NCBI GenBank assembly: GCA_900548535.1
Contig: URLG01000024.1
Coordinates: 1 to 37,895 of the forward strand
Length of the DNA: 37,895 bases
DNA from: Candidatus Segatella intestinihominis
GTDB taxonomy: Bacteria > Bacteroidota > Bacteroidia > Bacteroidales > Bacteroidaceae
Direction of reading: 5' to 3'
How positions within the stretch are numbered: position 1 is the first letter of the stretch; every line of letters begins with the position of its first letter. The notes under the pieces are model-generated. The model had not been told where the DNA came from and ran no database searches. It worked only from the letters and a program-made list of their open reading frames with translations. Of this stretch, positions 23,427 to 31,099 are shown in pieces. Position numbers and translations under genes: made by a program.

Positions 23427-24284
23427 ATGAAGAAACTCTCTTTAATAACAGTCTTGATGGCGGTCTTAACCATCGTCTGTTTTACCTCCGTTGGGTGCAC
23501 CGACAAGAAGCCTGCTGCCACCCAAGATTCGGTCATAGCCGATACGGCTGTTGCCGACACTCAGTCTATGGACTCTACTGAGAAACTGATAGAGGAGACT
23601 CCGATGCCTAAGGCGGCTGACGAGTTGTTTGATGATTTCGTCTTCAATTTCGCGGCGAACCGCAAGTTGCAGATGAAGCGCATTGTCTTCCCTCTGCCTG
23701 TATATCATAATGGCAAGTTGGCTAAGAAGATAGAGAAGAACCATTGGAAGATGGAGCACTTCTTTATGCGCCAGGATTACTATACGCTTATCTTCGACAA
23801 CAAGAAGCAGATGAATCTGGTGAAGGATACCACCATCGACCATGTGGTCATAGAGAAAGTGTTCTACCATAAGAAGAAGGTGCAGCAGTTCCTCTTCAAT
23901 CGCATCAATGGCCAGTGGATGATGACGAGCATCAACTACAAGCCGATGTATCAGAACATGAACGGCAGCTTCTTGAAGTTCTATGGTAAGTTTGCCACCG
24001 ACTCTGCTTTCCAGGCACAGCATCTGCACAACCCTGTGAAGTTTACGGGGCCTGATCCAGACGATGACTTCAGCACGATGACGGGCGACATTGAGCCAGA
24101 GACATGGCCAGCCTTTGCCCCCCAGTTGCCTCATGGCATGATATACAATATCATCTACGGACAGAAGTACACGGAGAGTAATCAGAAGATTTTCGTGATT
24201 CGTGGTATTGCCAATGGACTGGAGACGAAGCTTACCTTCCGCAGGGTAGGGGGCAAGTGGTTGCTCACAAAACTGGACATGTAA
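23427..24284 (+). CDS. DUF4348 family lipoprotein
   Basis: A 285-residue protein with signal peptide MKKLSLITVLMAVLTIVCF and lipobox SVGC (Cys24), followed by an acidic linker and the DUF4348 domain (FDDFVFNFAANRKLQMKRIVFPL, then WKMEHFFMRQDYYTLIFDN). The family is Bacteroidota-specific and of unknown function; the fold is expected to be NTF2-like. The start at 23427 is favoured by the promoter position and the signal peptide. murB starts 12 bases after the stop, so the two are likely co-transcribed, which hints at an envelope role. Confidence 0.88.
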   Translation: MKKLSLITVLMAVLTIVCFTSVGCTDKKPAATQDSVIADTAVADTQSMDSTEKLIEETPMPKAADELFDDFVFNFAANRKLQMKRIVFPLPVYHNGKLAKKIEKNHWKMEHFFMRQDYYTLIFDNKKQMNLVKDTTIDHVVIEKVFYHKKKVQQFLFNRINGQWMMTSINYKPMYQNMNGSFLKFYGKFATDSAFQAQHLHNPVKFTGPDPDDDFSTMTGDIEPETWPAFAPQLPHGMIYNIIYGQKYTESNQKIFVIRGIANGLETKLTFRRVGGKWLLTKLDM

Positions 24285-24296
24285 AAACTTTACTTT

Positions 24297-25337
24297 ATGA
24301 AGGATTTGAAAGATTATAGCCTGTTGGCTCACAATACGTTTGGTATCGATGCCAAGTGCAGTCGATTCGTGGAGTATGCATCTGTAGAGGAGGCGCAGCA
24401 GCTTGTTGCCTCTTTGACGGAGGCTGACCAGCCACTGCTCATCTTGGGCGGCGGCAGTAACCTGTTGCTCACAGGCGATTACCAAGGCACGGTGCTTCAT
24501 TCTGCCATCATGGGCATCGAGGTAATGGAGAACTCTTCCTTCGAGAATCAGGAGAATGAGAAAGGCTCCGTTTTCTTGAAGTGTGGTAGTGGCGAGGTGT
24601 TTGATGACGTGGTGGCTTATGCCGTGGAGCATGGATACCATGGTGCGGAGAACCTGAGCATCATTCCGGGCGAAGTGGGAGCGAGCGCAGTGCAAAACAT
24701 CGGTGCATACGGTGTGGAGGCCAAGGATATTATATATAAGGTGGAGGCCGTGGAGATAGCTACGGGCAAGGTGGTGAACTTTGACAATGCCGACTGCCAG
24801 TACAGTTATCGCCAGAGCAAGTTTAAGCATGAGTGGAGAGACAAGTATCTCGTAACCCATGTCATCTATCGCTTGAGCAAGACTTTCACTCCCGACTTGG
24901 ATTATGGTAATATCCGTGCATCTCTTGCCGCCAAGCATATCGCCGAGCCTACAGCCCAGCAACTTCGTGATGTCATCATCGAGATTCGCAACGCCAAGCT
25001 CCCTGACCCTAAGGTGGAGGGAAATGCCGGCAGCTTCTTCATGAATCCTATCGTGGAGAAGGCGAAGTATGATGAGCTTGCCGCCCAGTATCCAGGTATG
25101 CCTCATTACACGATAGATGCTAAACATGAGAAGATTCCTGCAGGCTGGATGATCGACCAGTGTGGCTGGAAGGGCAAGAGCCTCGGCAGAGCAGGCGTAC
25201 ATGATAAGCAGGCATTGGTGCTGGTGAATCGTGGAGGAGCCACGGGCGAGGAAATCGTGAAGCTCTGTGAAACCATTCGCAAGGATGTGTTCGAGAAGTT
25301 TGGCATAGAGATTCATCCTGAGGTGAATGTTAAGTGA
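24297..25337 (+). CDS. murB: UDP-N-acetylmuramate dehydrogenase
   Basis: A 346-residue FAD enzyme that reduces UDP-GlcNAc-enolpyruvate to UDP-MurNAc in peptidoglycan synthesis. The FAD-binding segments are visible (ILGGGSNLLLTGDY, PGEVGASAVQNIGAYG), with YRQSKFK, the catalytic-serine motif GNAGSFFMNP, and IDQCGWKGKSLGRAGVHDKQ. Length and the long central insert fit the E. coli (type I) class. The MBL-fold gene follows after 24 bases. Confidence 0.96.
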   Translation: MKDLKDYSLLAHNTFGIDAKCSRFVEYASVEEAQQLVASLTEADQPLLILGGGSNLLLTGDYQGTVLHSAIMGIEVMENSSFENQENEKGSVFLKCGSGEVFDDVVAYAVEHGYHGAENLSIIPGEVGASAVQNIGAYGVEAKDIIYKVEAVEIATGKVVNFDNADCQYSYRQSKFKHEWRDKYLVTHVIYRLSKTFTPDLDYGNIRASLAAKHIAEPTAQQLRDVIIEIRNAKLPDPKVEGNAGSFFMNPIVEKAKYDELAAQYPGMPHYTIDAKHEKIPAGWMIDQCGWKGKSLGRAGVHDKQALVLVNRGGATGEEIVKLCETIRKDVFEKFGIEIHPEVNVK

Positions 25338-25361
25338 ATCCGTGCCTAAAAATAATATTGT

Positions 25362-26147
25362 ATGGATAAGAAATTGAAGATAACATTATTGGGAACAGGA
25401 ACATCTAGCGGTGTTCCTGTTTTGGGATGTGATTGCGAGGTGTGCCGTAGCAAGGATCCGCACGATAACCGACTGCGCTGTGCAGCGTTGGTGGAGACGG
25501 AGAGCACCCGCATCTTGATAGATGCAGGTCCCGATATTCGCCAGGAGTTGCTCCGTGTGCCTTATCGCAAGGTGGATGGCGTGCTCATCACGCATATCCA
25601 TTACGACCATGTGGGCGGCATCGACGACCTGCGTGGCTTCTGCGTATATGGCGACATCAATATCTATGGTGATGAACTCATCACGAGCAGTCTTCCTCAT
25701 ACGATGCCTTACTGTTTTCCGAAGGATCATGAGAAGCTTTATCCCGGTGCTCCCAAGCTAGCTCTCCATACTATTTTGCCGCATCATCATTATAAAATAG
25801 GAGATATATATTGGATGCCTATCCGTGTGATGCATGATAAGATGCCTATCCTGGGCTATCGTTTTGGCAAGTTTGCCTATATCACCGATATGAAGTCGAT
25901 GGCGGAAGAGGAATATGCTTATCTTGAAGGCGTGGAGACATTGGTCATCAATGCCCTGCGTTTCGACAAGCCGCATCATAGCCATCAGTTGGTGGATGAT
26001 GCCATCCAAGTATCAAGAAGGATAGGGGCAAAGAAGACCTATCTCATCCATGTTACTCATCAGATAGGCTTGCATGATGCAGCCAACTCTCGATTGCCTG
26101 AGGGCTTTGAGTTTGGATATGATGGAATGGAGATAGAAGTAGAATGA
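25362..26147 (+). CDS. MBL-fold metallohydrolase (PhnP/RNase Z-like branch)
   Basis: A 261-residue metallo-beta-lactamase-fold protein with THIHYDHVGG (H78-x-H80-x-D82-H83), GYRFGKFAYITDMK with the bridging Asp, and a C-terminal histidine region (LIHVTHQIGLHD). The N-terminal CDCEVC stretch (Cys23, 25, 28) resembles the extra zinc site of PhnP-like phosphodiesterases. The substrate is uncertain; cyclic phosphodiester hydrolysis fits the family. Part of a + strand run with murB. Confidence 0.9.
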   Translation: MDKKLKITLLGTGTSSGVPVLGCDCEVCRSKDPHDNRLRCAALVETESTRILIDAGPDIRQELLRVPYRKVDGVLITHIHYDHVGGIDDLRGFCVYGDINIYGDELITSSLPHTMPYCFPKDHEKLYPGAPKLALHTILPHHHYKIGDIYWMPIRVMHDKMPILGYRFGKFAYITDMKSMAEEEYAYLEGVETLVINALRFDKPHHSHQLVDDAIQVSRRIGAKKTYLIHVTHQIGLHDAANSRLPEGFEFGYDGMEIEVE

Positions 26148-26246
26148 TGTGAATTTAAGAAAGTTAAAATCGCACGCTAAGAGTTAATTATTATTTAAAA
26201 ATGAGAGATTTTGAAAGAAATGCTTGCGGATTTCACGAAAAGTGAT

Positions 26247-26254
26247 TACTTTTG
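26247..26254 (+). promoter_or_regulatory. Promoter of a candidate small RNA
   Basis: TACTTTTG followed by C, with TTG at 24-26 of the 26221 line (26224-26226), a 20-base spacer, and no coding gene downstream on this strand. Confidence 0.65.
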
Positions 26255-26260
26255 CACGTG

Positions 26261-26321
26261 TGTTTTTCATAGTATTAGATTTAAGGTTAACAAGGTCGGG
26301 CCACAGCGGTGGCCCTTTTTT
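26261..26321 (+). ncRNA. Candidate ~60-nt small RNA
   Basis: A promoter with both elements at good spacing is followed ~45 bases later by a GC-rich hairpin (GGGCCAC 26298-26304 with GTGGCCC 26309-26315) and six T. The stretch between is AT-rich with TTAAGGTTAACAAGG just before the hairpin. It lies between convergent genes and has no ORF. This is the clearest stand-alone small-RNA gene in the window; its target and family are unknown. Confidence 0.55.
26298..26321 (+). terminator. Intrinsic terminator of the small RNA
   Basis: Seven-base GC-rich stem, AGCG loop and T6 tail. Confidence 0.85.
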
Positions 26322-26341
26322 ATGTCTTTTGAAAAACAACA

Positions 26342-26596
26342 TTATCTCTTAAATTTACGATAAAGTTTCCATGCAAGCAAAGCTCCATCGAAAGCTCCGG
26401 CTCCGATGTTGAACATGCTCTGCAGTCGTTTGCCCTTGCTTGCATTCTTGGACAATGCATCGGGCTTGGTAAATAGCGTGTGCCAAAGTTTCTTGATCTT
26501 GGCATCATCCATCTCAATATCCTTGCGTATCAATTCCTTGCGCAGACGAATCTCGGCGAGTGAATTGTAAGTGGGTGTTTCTGAATAGTTAGTCAT
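26342..26596 (-). CDS. Small conserved protein of the YtxH-holin cluster
   Basis: An 84-residue protein beginning MTNYSETPTYNSLAEIRLRK with a charged helical N-half, a short mildly hydrophobic stretch (MFNIGAGAFDGALLAWKLY) and a basic tail. It is the third gene of a minus-strand set with a YtxH protein and a holin-like membrane protein, and is likely membrane-associated. Its start codon lies within a 22-bp tandem repeat that has also produced two upstream mini-ORFs. The function is unknown. Confidence 0.75.
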   Translation of the reverse strand: MTNYSETPTYNSLAEIRLRKELIRKDIEMDDAKIKKLWHTLFTKPDALSKNASKGKRLQSMFNIGAGAFDGALLAWKLYRKFKR

Positions 26597-26659
26597 CTCA
26601 TAAAGATTAGTTGATTATCTTATAAAGAATAGTTAATCATCTTATAAAGAATAGTTAAT
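26594..26659. repeat. Three 22-bp tandem repeats over a start codon
   Basis: Units at 26594-26615, 26616-26637 and 26638-26659 follow the pattern CATCTTATAAAGAATAGTTAAT with few changes. On the minus strand each unit duplicates the start region of the 84-residue gene. Confidence 0.9.
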
Positions 26660-26702
26660 CATCTTGCTCAGACTTGTCGTCTTGTCAAGATGAGCGGGTG
26701 AA

Positions 26703-27056
26703 TTACTGCATCAGCAGGCTAGCCAAGAACTTGACGAGCGGTCTTTCTATCCATTGATGTCGGAATATAACGAATAGTATTAATATAAATAGGTATATTC
26801 CCGCAATGATGCAGAAGGCGAGAGCCGTGCTTCCTATCAAGCCCGCCAGTGCATAGGCTGCAGCGAAAGACAGGTAGATGATGGCCATGACAAACAAGCC
26901 CAGCAGCACCACCGTCATGGTGATGGCCGTGAGCAACCTGACCACTTTATCCACAACATCGAGCTTCAGGTATTCAGACTGAAGCCCGATGTAATGTTTG
27001 AGCACCTCTACGAGCTGCCCGATGGTTTCTACGTTTTTATCGTTAGAGAACATCAT
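26703..27056 (-). CDS. Holin-like membrane protein (Phage_holin_3_6 type)
   Basis: A 117-residue protein: an N-terminal amphipathic region (QLVEVLKHYIGLQSEYLKLD), two adjacent transmembrane helices (TAITMTVVLLGLFVMAIIYL and LAFCIIAGIYLFILILFVIF), and a short basic C-terminus. Despite the family name this is a chromosomal envelope protein in Bacteroidota, regularly next to YtxH; no phage genes are nearby. The role is probably in envelope stress or membrane organisation (inferred). Confidence 0.85.
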   Translation of the reverse strand: MMFSNDKNVETIGQLVEVLKHYIGLQSEYLKLDVVDKVVRLLTAITMTVVLLGLFVMAIIYLSFAAAYALAGLIGSTALAFCIIAGIYLFILILFVIFRHQWIERPLVKFLASLLMQ

Positions 27057-27097
27057 GCAATCTTAAGTTTGTAAAAACAATCTTAGCTCCAAGCGTC

Positions 27098-27310
27098 TTA
27101 GACCTCAGGAGCAGCATCCTGGATGTCGTCTACCAAGTCATCCACGTCCTTGCGGCTCAACTTGATGTCGTGCTTCTTGCAGAAGTCATCTACTGCGCCT
27201 GCTATTTTGCTACGTGTATCCTCACCCTTCTCTGGTGCGAAAATCAAACCGAGTGCTGTACCTGCGATAGCTCCACCGAGGAAAGCACCAATGTAACCTA
27301 ATGTCTTCAT
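27098..27310 (-). CDS. YtxH domain protein
   Basis: A 70-residue protein with a glycine-rich N-terminal membrane helix (YIGAFLGGAIAGTALGLIFA) followed by the YtxH hallmark APEKGEDTRSKI and a charged helical tail. First gene of the minus-strand trio, with a promoter at 27348-27355. YtxH proteins are general-stress-associated in other phyla; the exact function is unknown. Confidence 0.88.
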   Translation of the reverse strand: MKTLGYIGAFLGGAIAGTALGLIFAPEKGEDTRSKIAGAVDDFCKKHDIKLSRKDVDDLVDDIQDAAPEV

Positions 27311-27347
27311 AATTTCTAAGTTTTAAACGTTAAACGATTTTCATCTG

Positions 27348-27355
27348 CAAATATA
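27348..27355 (-). promoter_or_regulatory. -7 box of the YtxH-holin cluster
   Basis: The minus strand reads TATATTTG followed by C, 38 bases upstream of the YtxH start. Confidence 0.55.
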
Positions 27356-27579
27356 CGAATTATTCTCCAAATTCCAAGCATTTTAGTCTTAATTTTTAGT
27401 TAAAAGTGTTGTATTACCTTGAATTAACAAACTTTATGCGCCATTTATTCGCTTTTTTGCGATATTATTTGTATTTTCGCAGTGCAATTAAGTTTCAGTT
27501 GGTTCAGACTGGGCTTGCGATGCGTTAATAGTAGAATAATAAATAAGAAGTATAATTAATAAAAATCATTATTAAGATT

Positions 27580-28071
27580 ATGAAGAAATTAACAGTATTA
27601 AGCGTAGGTATGTGTGCAGTTTTGGCATTGGCTAGTTGTGGCACATCTAAGGAGAGTGCTTATAAGAAGGCATACGAGAAGGCACAGCAGCAGGAAGCTC
27701 AGCAGGCAGCTGAGGCTCCAGTAGCTACAGAGCCAGTGGTTACTCCTTTGGAGACAACAACCCCTTCTGAGTCTACTACAACAGAGGTGGACAATGCTAC
27801 TGTTCGTCAGGAGAATGTATCTCTCGTTTCTGGTTCTGGTCTTCAGGCTTACAGCGTAGTGGTAGGTTCATTCTCTCTCAAGGCTAATGCCGAGGGCTTG
27901 GCTAGCACATTGAAGAGCGCAGGCTACGATTCTCAGGTGGTATTCAATAGTGAGCGCAACATGTATCGCGTGGTAGCATCTACATTTGCTGACAAGACAG
28001 GCGCTGTAAAGAGCCGCAATCAGCTCCGTGCAGGTAAGTATCCTGATGCTTGGTTGCTTCTCAAGAAGTAA
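27580..28071 (+). CDS. SPOR-domain lipoprotein
   Basis: A 163-residue lipoprotein (lipobox LASC, Cys20) with a Gln/Ala-rich coiled segment, a Thr/Pro-rich linker, and a C-terminal SPOR domain (about 90-160: LQAYSVVVGSFSLKANAEGL...MYRVVASTFADK). SPOR domains bind denuded septal peptidoglycan, so it probably acts at the division site. It precedes ruvX by 48 bases. Confidence 0.9.
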   Translation: MKKLTVLSVGMCAVLALASCGTSKESAYKKAYEKAQQQEAQQAAEAPVATEPVVTPLETTTPSESTTTEVDNATVRQENVSLVSGSGLQAYSVVVGSFSLKANAEGLASTLKSAGYDSQVVFNSERNMYRVVASTFADKTGAVKSRNQLRAGKYPDAWLLLKK

Positions 28072-28119
28072 TCCCTAGGGTGCTAGATACATTGATGAAA
28101 TAAGCATTTTGATAGATTC

Positions 28120-28533
28120 ATGCGAATATTATCAATAGATTACGGTAAGAAACGTACCGGAATAGCCGTGACCGATCCATTGCAAATCATAGCCAATGGA
28201 TTGGCCACGGTTGCTACACCCGAGCTCTTTGCCTTTGTGGAACAATACATACTGAAGGAGCAGGTGGAGCGCATTGTGATAGGAAAGCCGATGCAGCCCA
28301 ATGGACAGCCCAGTGAGAACCTGGCGCGTGTGGAGAACTTTTACAATCGTTGGCGCAAGGCTCATCCCGAAGTCCCTATCGAGTATTACGACGAGCGATT
28401 CACAAGCGTGCTGGCTCATCGTGCCATGATAGATGGGGGTGTGAAAAAGAAAGTGAGAAAAGAAAACAAAGGATTGGTGGACGAGATCAGTGCCACCATT
28501 ATTTTACAAGATTATTTGCAATCAAGAAGATGA
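28120..28533 (+). CDS. ruvX: RuvX/YqgF family putative pre-16S rRNA nuclease / Holliday junction resolvase
   Basis: A 137-residue RNase H-like nuclease with the first acidic residue in SIDYGKKRTGIAV (Asp7), the VERIVIGKPMQPNG strand, YYDERFTSVLA (the second acidic group) and a C-terminal helix with DEISATIILQDYL (third). YqgF is linked to 16S rRNA 5' maturation and by homology to Holliday junction resolution. Its TGA overlaps the ATG of def (ATGA), showing translational coupling. Confidence 0.94.
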   Translation: MRILSIDYGKKRTGIAVTDPLQIIANGLATVATPELFAFVEQYILKEQVERIVIGKPMQPNGQPSENLARVENFYNRWRKAHPEVPIEYYDERFTSVLAHRAMIDGGVKKKVRKENKGLVDEISATIILQDYLQSRR

Positions 28534-29087
28534 TTTTACCTATTTATATATATGGTCAGCCTGTGTTGAGAAAAGTGGCTGAAGATATTACTCCAGATTA
28601 TCCAGAGCTCAAGGAGCTTATCAATAACATGTATGAGACGCTCGATTCCAGCAGTGGCATCGGTTTGGCTGCGCCTCAGATTGGTCTTGCCATCCGCCTG
28701 GTGGTTATTGACCTCGACGTGCTGAGCGATGATCTCCCTGAATACAAGGGATTCCGTCATGCCTTTATCAATCCTCACATCTTGGAATATGATGAGGAGA
28801 ACAAGGACTCTTCCGACGAGGGATGCCTCTCTATACCTGGCATCAACGAGAAGGTGGTTCGCCCAACTCGCATCCACGTGAAGTATATGGACGAGGACTT
28901 CCAGGAGCATGATGAGTGGGTAGAGGGCTATTTGGCTCGTGTGATGCAGCATGAGTTCGACCATTTGGAGGGTACCATGTTTGTGGATCGCGTCTCTCCA
29001 TTGCGCAAGAACATGATTGCGGGCAAGCTCAAGAACATCATCAAGGGCAAGTTCCGTTGCAGCTATCGCACCAAGATTCGTCGATAG
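28530..29087 (+). CDS. def: Peptide deformylase
   Basis: A 185-residue metalloenzyme that removes the formyl group from nascent N-terminal Met. The three motifs are present: GIGLAAPQIG (43-52), EGCLS (97-101) and HEFDH (141-145); the Cys and two His bind the metal. The start at 28530 overlaps the ruvX stop by four bases and begins MILPIYIYGQPVLRKVAEDI, as in Bacteroidota homologues; the frame is open upstream inside ruvX but that is not the gene. Confidence 0.97.
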   Translation: MILPIYIYGQPVLRKVAEDITPDYPELKELINNMYETLDSSSGIGLAAPQIGLAIRLVVIDLDVLSDDLPEYKGFRHAFINPHILEYDEENKDSSDEGCLSIPGINEKVVRPTRIHVKYMDEDFQEHDEWVEGYLARVMQHEFDHLEGTMFVDRVSPLRKNMIAGKLKNIIKGKFRCSYRTKIRR

Positions 29088-29102
29088 TTTCTAAAAGTTT
29101 TT

Positions 29103-31067
29103 ATGAAAAAGGTATTAGTAACATTTATGCTGGTGCTGGCAGGCTTGTCAGCATCAGCTCAATATAGGGTAGACCGCCTGATTACGGCGGGTAGAAGTGC
29201 TCTCTATTACGAGGACTTCGTGCTTTCCATCAAATATTTTAATCTTGCTATCGGTGCCAAGCCTTATCTCTATGAGCCTTGGTATTACCGCAGTGTGGCC
29301 AAGTTCAATCTAGATGACTATGTGGGTGCGGAGAGTGATGCCTCGGAGGCGTTGCACCTGAACCCTTATATCAACGATATTTACGACTTGCGTGCCATCT
29401 GCCGTATCCGTCAGGATAGATATGATGACGCCATCAGCGACTATAATGCCGCCATCCGACTGGAGCCTCGCAACCGCAACTATTGGTTCAACCGTGCGCT
29501 CTGCCAGATGGAGAACAAGAAGTATGATGTGGCTCAGCTCGAACTGGACACCATCATCACCAAGTGGAAGGATTACTCCAATGCTTATTCGCTCAAGGCG
29601 GAGGTATATCTGCACCAGAAGGATACGGTGCAGGCGGAGAAATGGCTCGACAAGAGCTTGGAACTCAATCCATTCGATGGCGATGCGTGGACCACTCGTG
29701 CCTATATGGCTTTGGCTCGCAGGGAGTGGAAGACGGCGGATGAGGCACTTACCAAGTCGCTCCACTTCAAGCCTAACAATGTGAACAGCTACATCAATCG
29801 TGCCTTGGCGCGCATCAACCTCAACAATCTGCGAGGGGCGATGAGCGATTACGACAATGCGATAGACTTGGATCCCAATAACTTCCTGGCTCATTACAAC
29901 CGAGGCTTGATGCGTGTGCAGTTGGGCGATGACAACCGAGCCATCACCGACTTCGACTTTGTAATCAAGATGGAGCCAAAGAACTTCATGGCCATCTTCA
30001 ATCGTGCCCTCTTGCATGATAAGACCGGCAACCTGCGTGCTGCCATCCGCGACTACAGTACGGTCATCGACCAGTTTCCTAACTTCTGGACGGGTCTCTC
30101 TTATCGTGCCAACTGTTATCGTCGCTTGGGCATGACGGGCAAGGCGGAGATGGATGAGTTCCGTATCTTCAAGGCTCAGATGAACAAGCACATCGGCATC
30201 CAGCCACGCTGGAGCGCCAAGACCAAGAAGGAGATGCGCAAGCGTTCGGAGATAGACCCTAACAAGTTTGCTTCGCTCGTGGTGGATGATGAGCCAAAGT
30301 ATGAGCACAATTATAAGAGCGAGTATCGTGGTAGGGTGCAGAACCGACAGGTGGAGACGGCTTATCTGCCTATGTATCAATTGTCTTACTTCCCTAACAC
30401 GCAGAATGTGAGTGGGGTGCAGGCATTTGACAAGGAGGTGGATGCCCTCAATCAGCAGGCTAAGAGTGACAAGATCTATATCGTTTGCAGCAAGGAGCAG
30501 CTGGATGAGAATGGCTCGATGAAGGTGTTCTCTTTGATAGATAAGCTTTCTGCCGACCTGAGCGTGGCTAAGAGCGACGAGATGAAGAAGCGTATCTTGA
30601 TGCGTCGTGCTATCGCCCACAGTGTGCTTCGCGACTTCGAGGCTGCCATCAGCGATTTTACTGAGTATCTCTCTTTGGATGATAAGAGCTCGTTGGCTTA
30701 TTGGCAGCGCGCTGTATGCCAGGCAGAGATGGATGAATTCAATAAGTCAGAGGGCAAGGGTATTACCAATATCCATTCGGCTGAGGCTGACTTCAGCGAT
30801 GCCATCCGCTTGAATCCTAACAATGCTTACATCTATTATAACAGAGGTAACCAGCATGCTGGCAGAAACGAGCTTTCTAAGGCGATAGATGATTACACCA
30901 TCGCCCTACGTATAGACAACCGCATGGCTGAGGCTTATTATAATAGAGGTATCGCGCGTGCGAAGAGTGGCAACAAGCAGACGGGCATCCAAGACCTCTC
31001 CAAGGCTGGAGAGCTGGGCCTCTATGATGCTTACTCCGTGATTAAGCGACTGAATAAGGCTAAATAA
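29103..31067 (+). CDS. Exported tetratricopeptide-repeat protein
   Basis: A 654-residue protein with a signal peptide (MKKVLVTFMLVLAGLSASAQ) and two blocks of TPR repeats: about 20-330 (units such as YDDAISDYNAAIRLEPRN and LRGAMSDYDNAIDLDPNNFL) and about 500-650 (AEADFSDAIRLNPNNAYIYY, LSKAIDDYTIALRID), separated by a ~150-residue linker with no recognisable domain. It is probably a periplasmic or outer-membrane scaffold. It starts 15 bases after def and ends in a strong terminator. Confidence 0.88.
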   Translation: MKKVLVTFMLVLAGLSASAQYRVDRLITAGRSALYYEDFVLSIKYFNLAIGAKPYLYEPWYYRSVAKFNLDDYVGAESDASEALHLNPYINDIYDLRAICRIRQDRYDDAISDYNAAIRLEPRNRNYWFNRALCQMENKKYDVAQLELDTIITKWKDYSNAYSLKAEVYLHQKDTVQAEKWLDKSLELNPFDGDAWTTRAYMALARREWKTADEALTKSLHFKPNNVNSYINRALARINLNNLRGAMSDYDNAIDLDPNNFLAHYNRGLMRVQLGDDNRAITDFDFVIKMEPKNFMAIFNRALLHDKTGNLRAAIRDYSTVIDQFPNFWTGLSYRANCYRRLGMTGKAEMDEFRIFKAQMNKHIGIQPRWSAKTKKEMRKRSEIDPNKFASLVVDDEPKYEHNYKSEYRGRVQNRQVETAYLPMYQLSYFPNTQNVSGVQAFDKEVDALNQQAKSDKIYIVCSKEQLDENGSMKVFSLIDKLSADLSVAKSDEMKKRILMRRAIAHSVLRDFEAAISDFTEYLSLDDKSSLAYWQRAVCQAEMDEFNKSEGKGITNIHSAEADFSDAIRLNPNNAYIYYNRGNQHAGRNELSKAIDDYTIALRIDNRMAEAYYNRGIARAKSGNKQTGIQDLSKAGELGLYDAYSVIKRLNKAK

Positions 31068-31096
31068 AAAAGTCCCGCATTTTGCGGGACTTTTTT
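31066..31096. terminator. Strong bidirectional terminator between TPR and rel genes
   Basis: A perfect 13-base stem (A6 then GTCCCGC at 31066-31078, with 31084-31096) with a five-base loop and T/A tails on both sides. It separates convergent genes. Confidence 0.95.
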
Positions 31097-31099
31097 ATT

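Noticed and set aside
23466..25316. 616-codon minus-strand reading frame opposite the DUF4348 and murB genes
   Set aside because: It is an antisense shadow of two well-supported genes and resembles no family; the same applies to the long minus frames opposite 11146-13953 and 33518-35092.
26703..27056. Holin-like protein as evidence of a prophage
   Set aside because: No capsid, integrase or lysis genes nearby; it sits beside YtxH in a normal chromosomal cluster.
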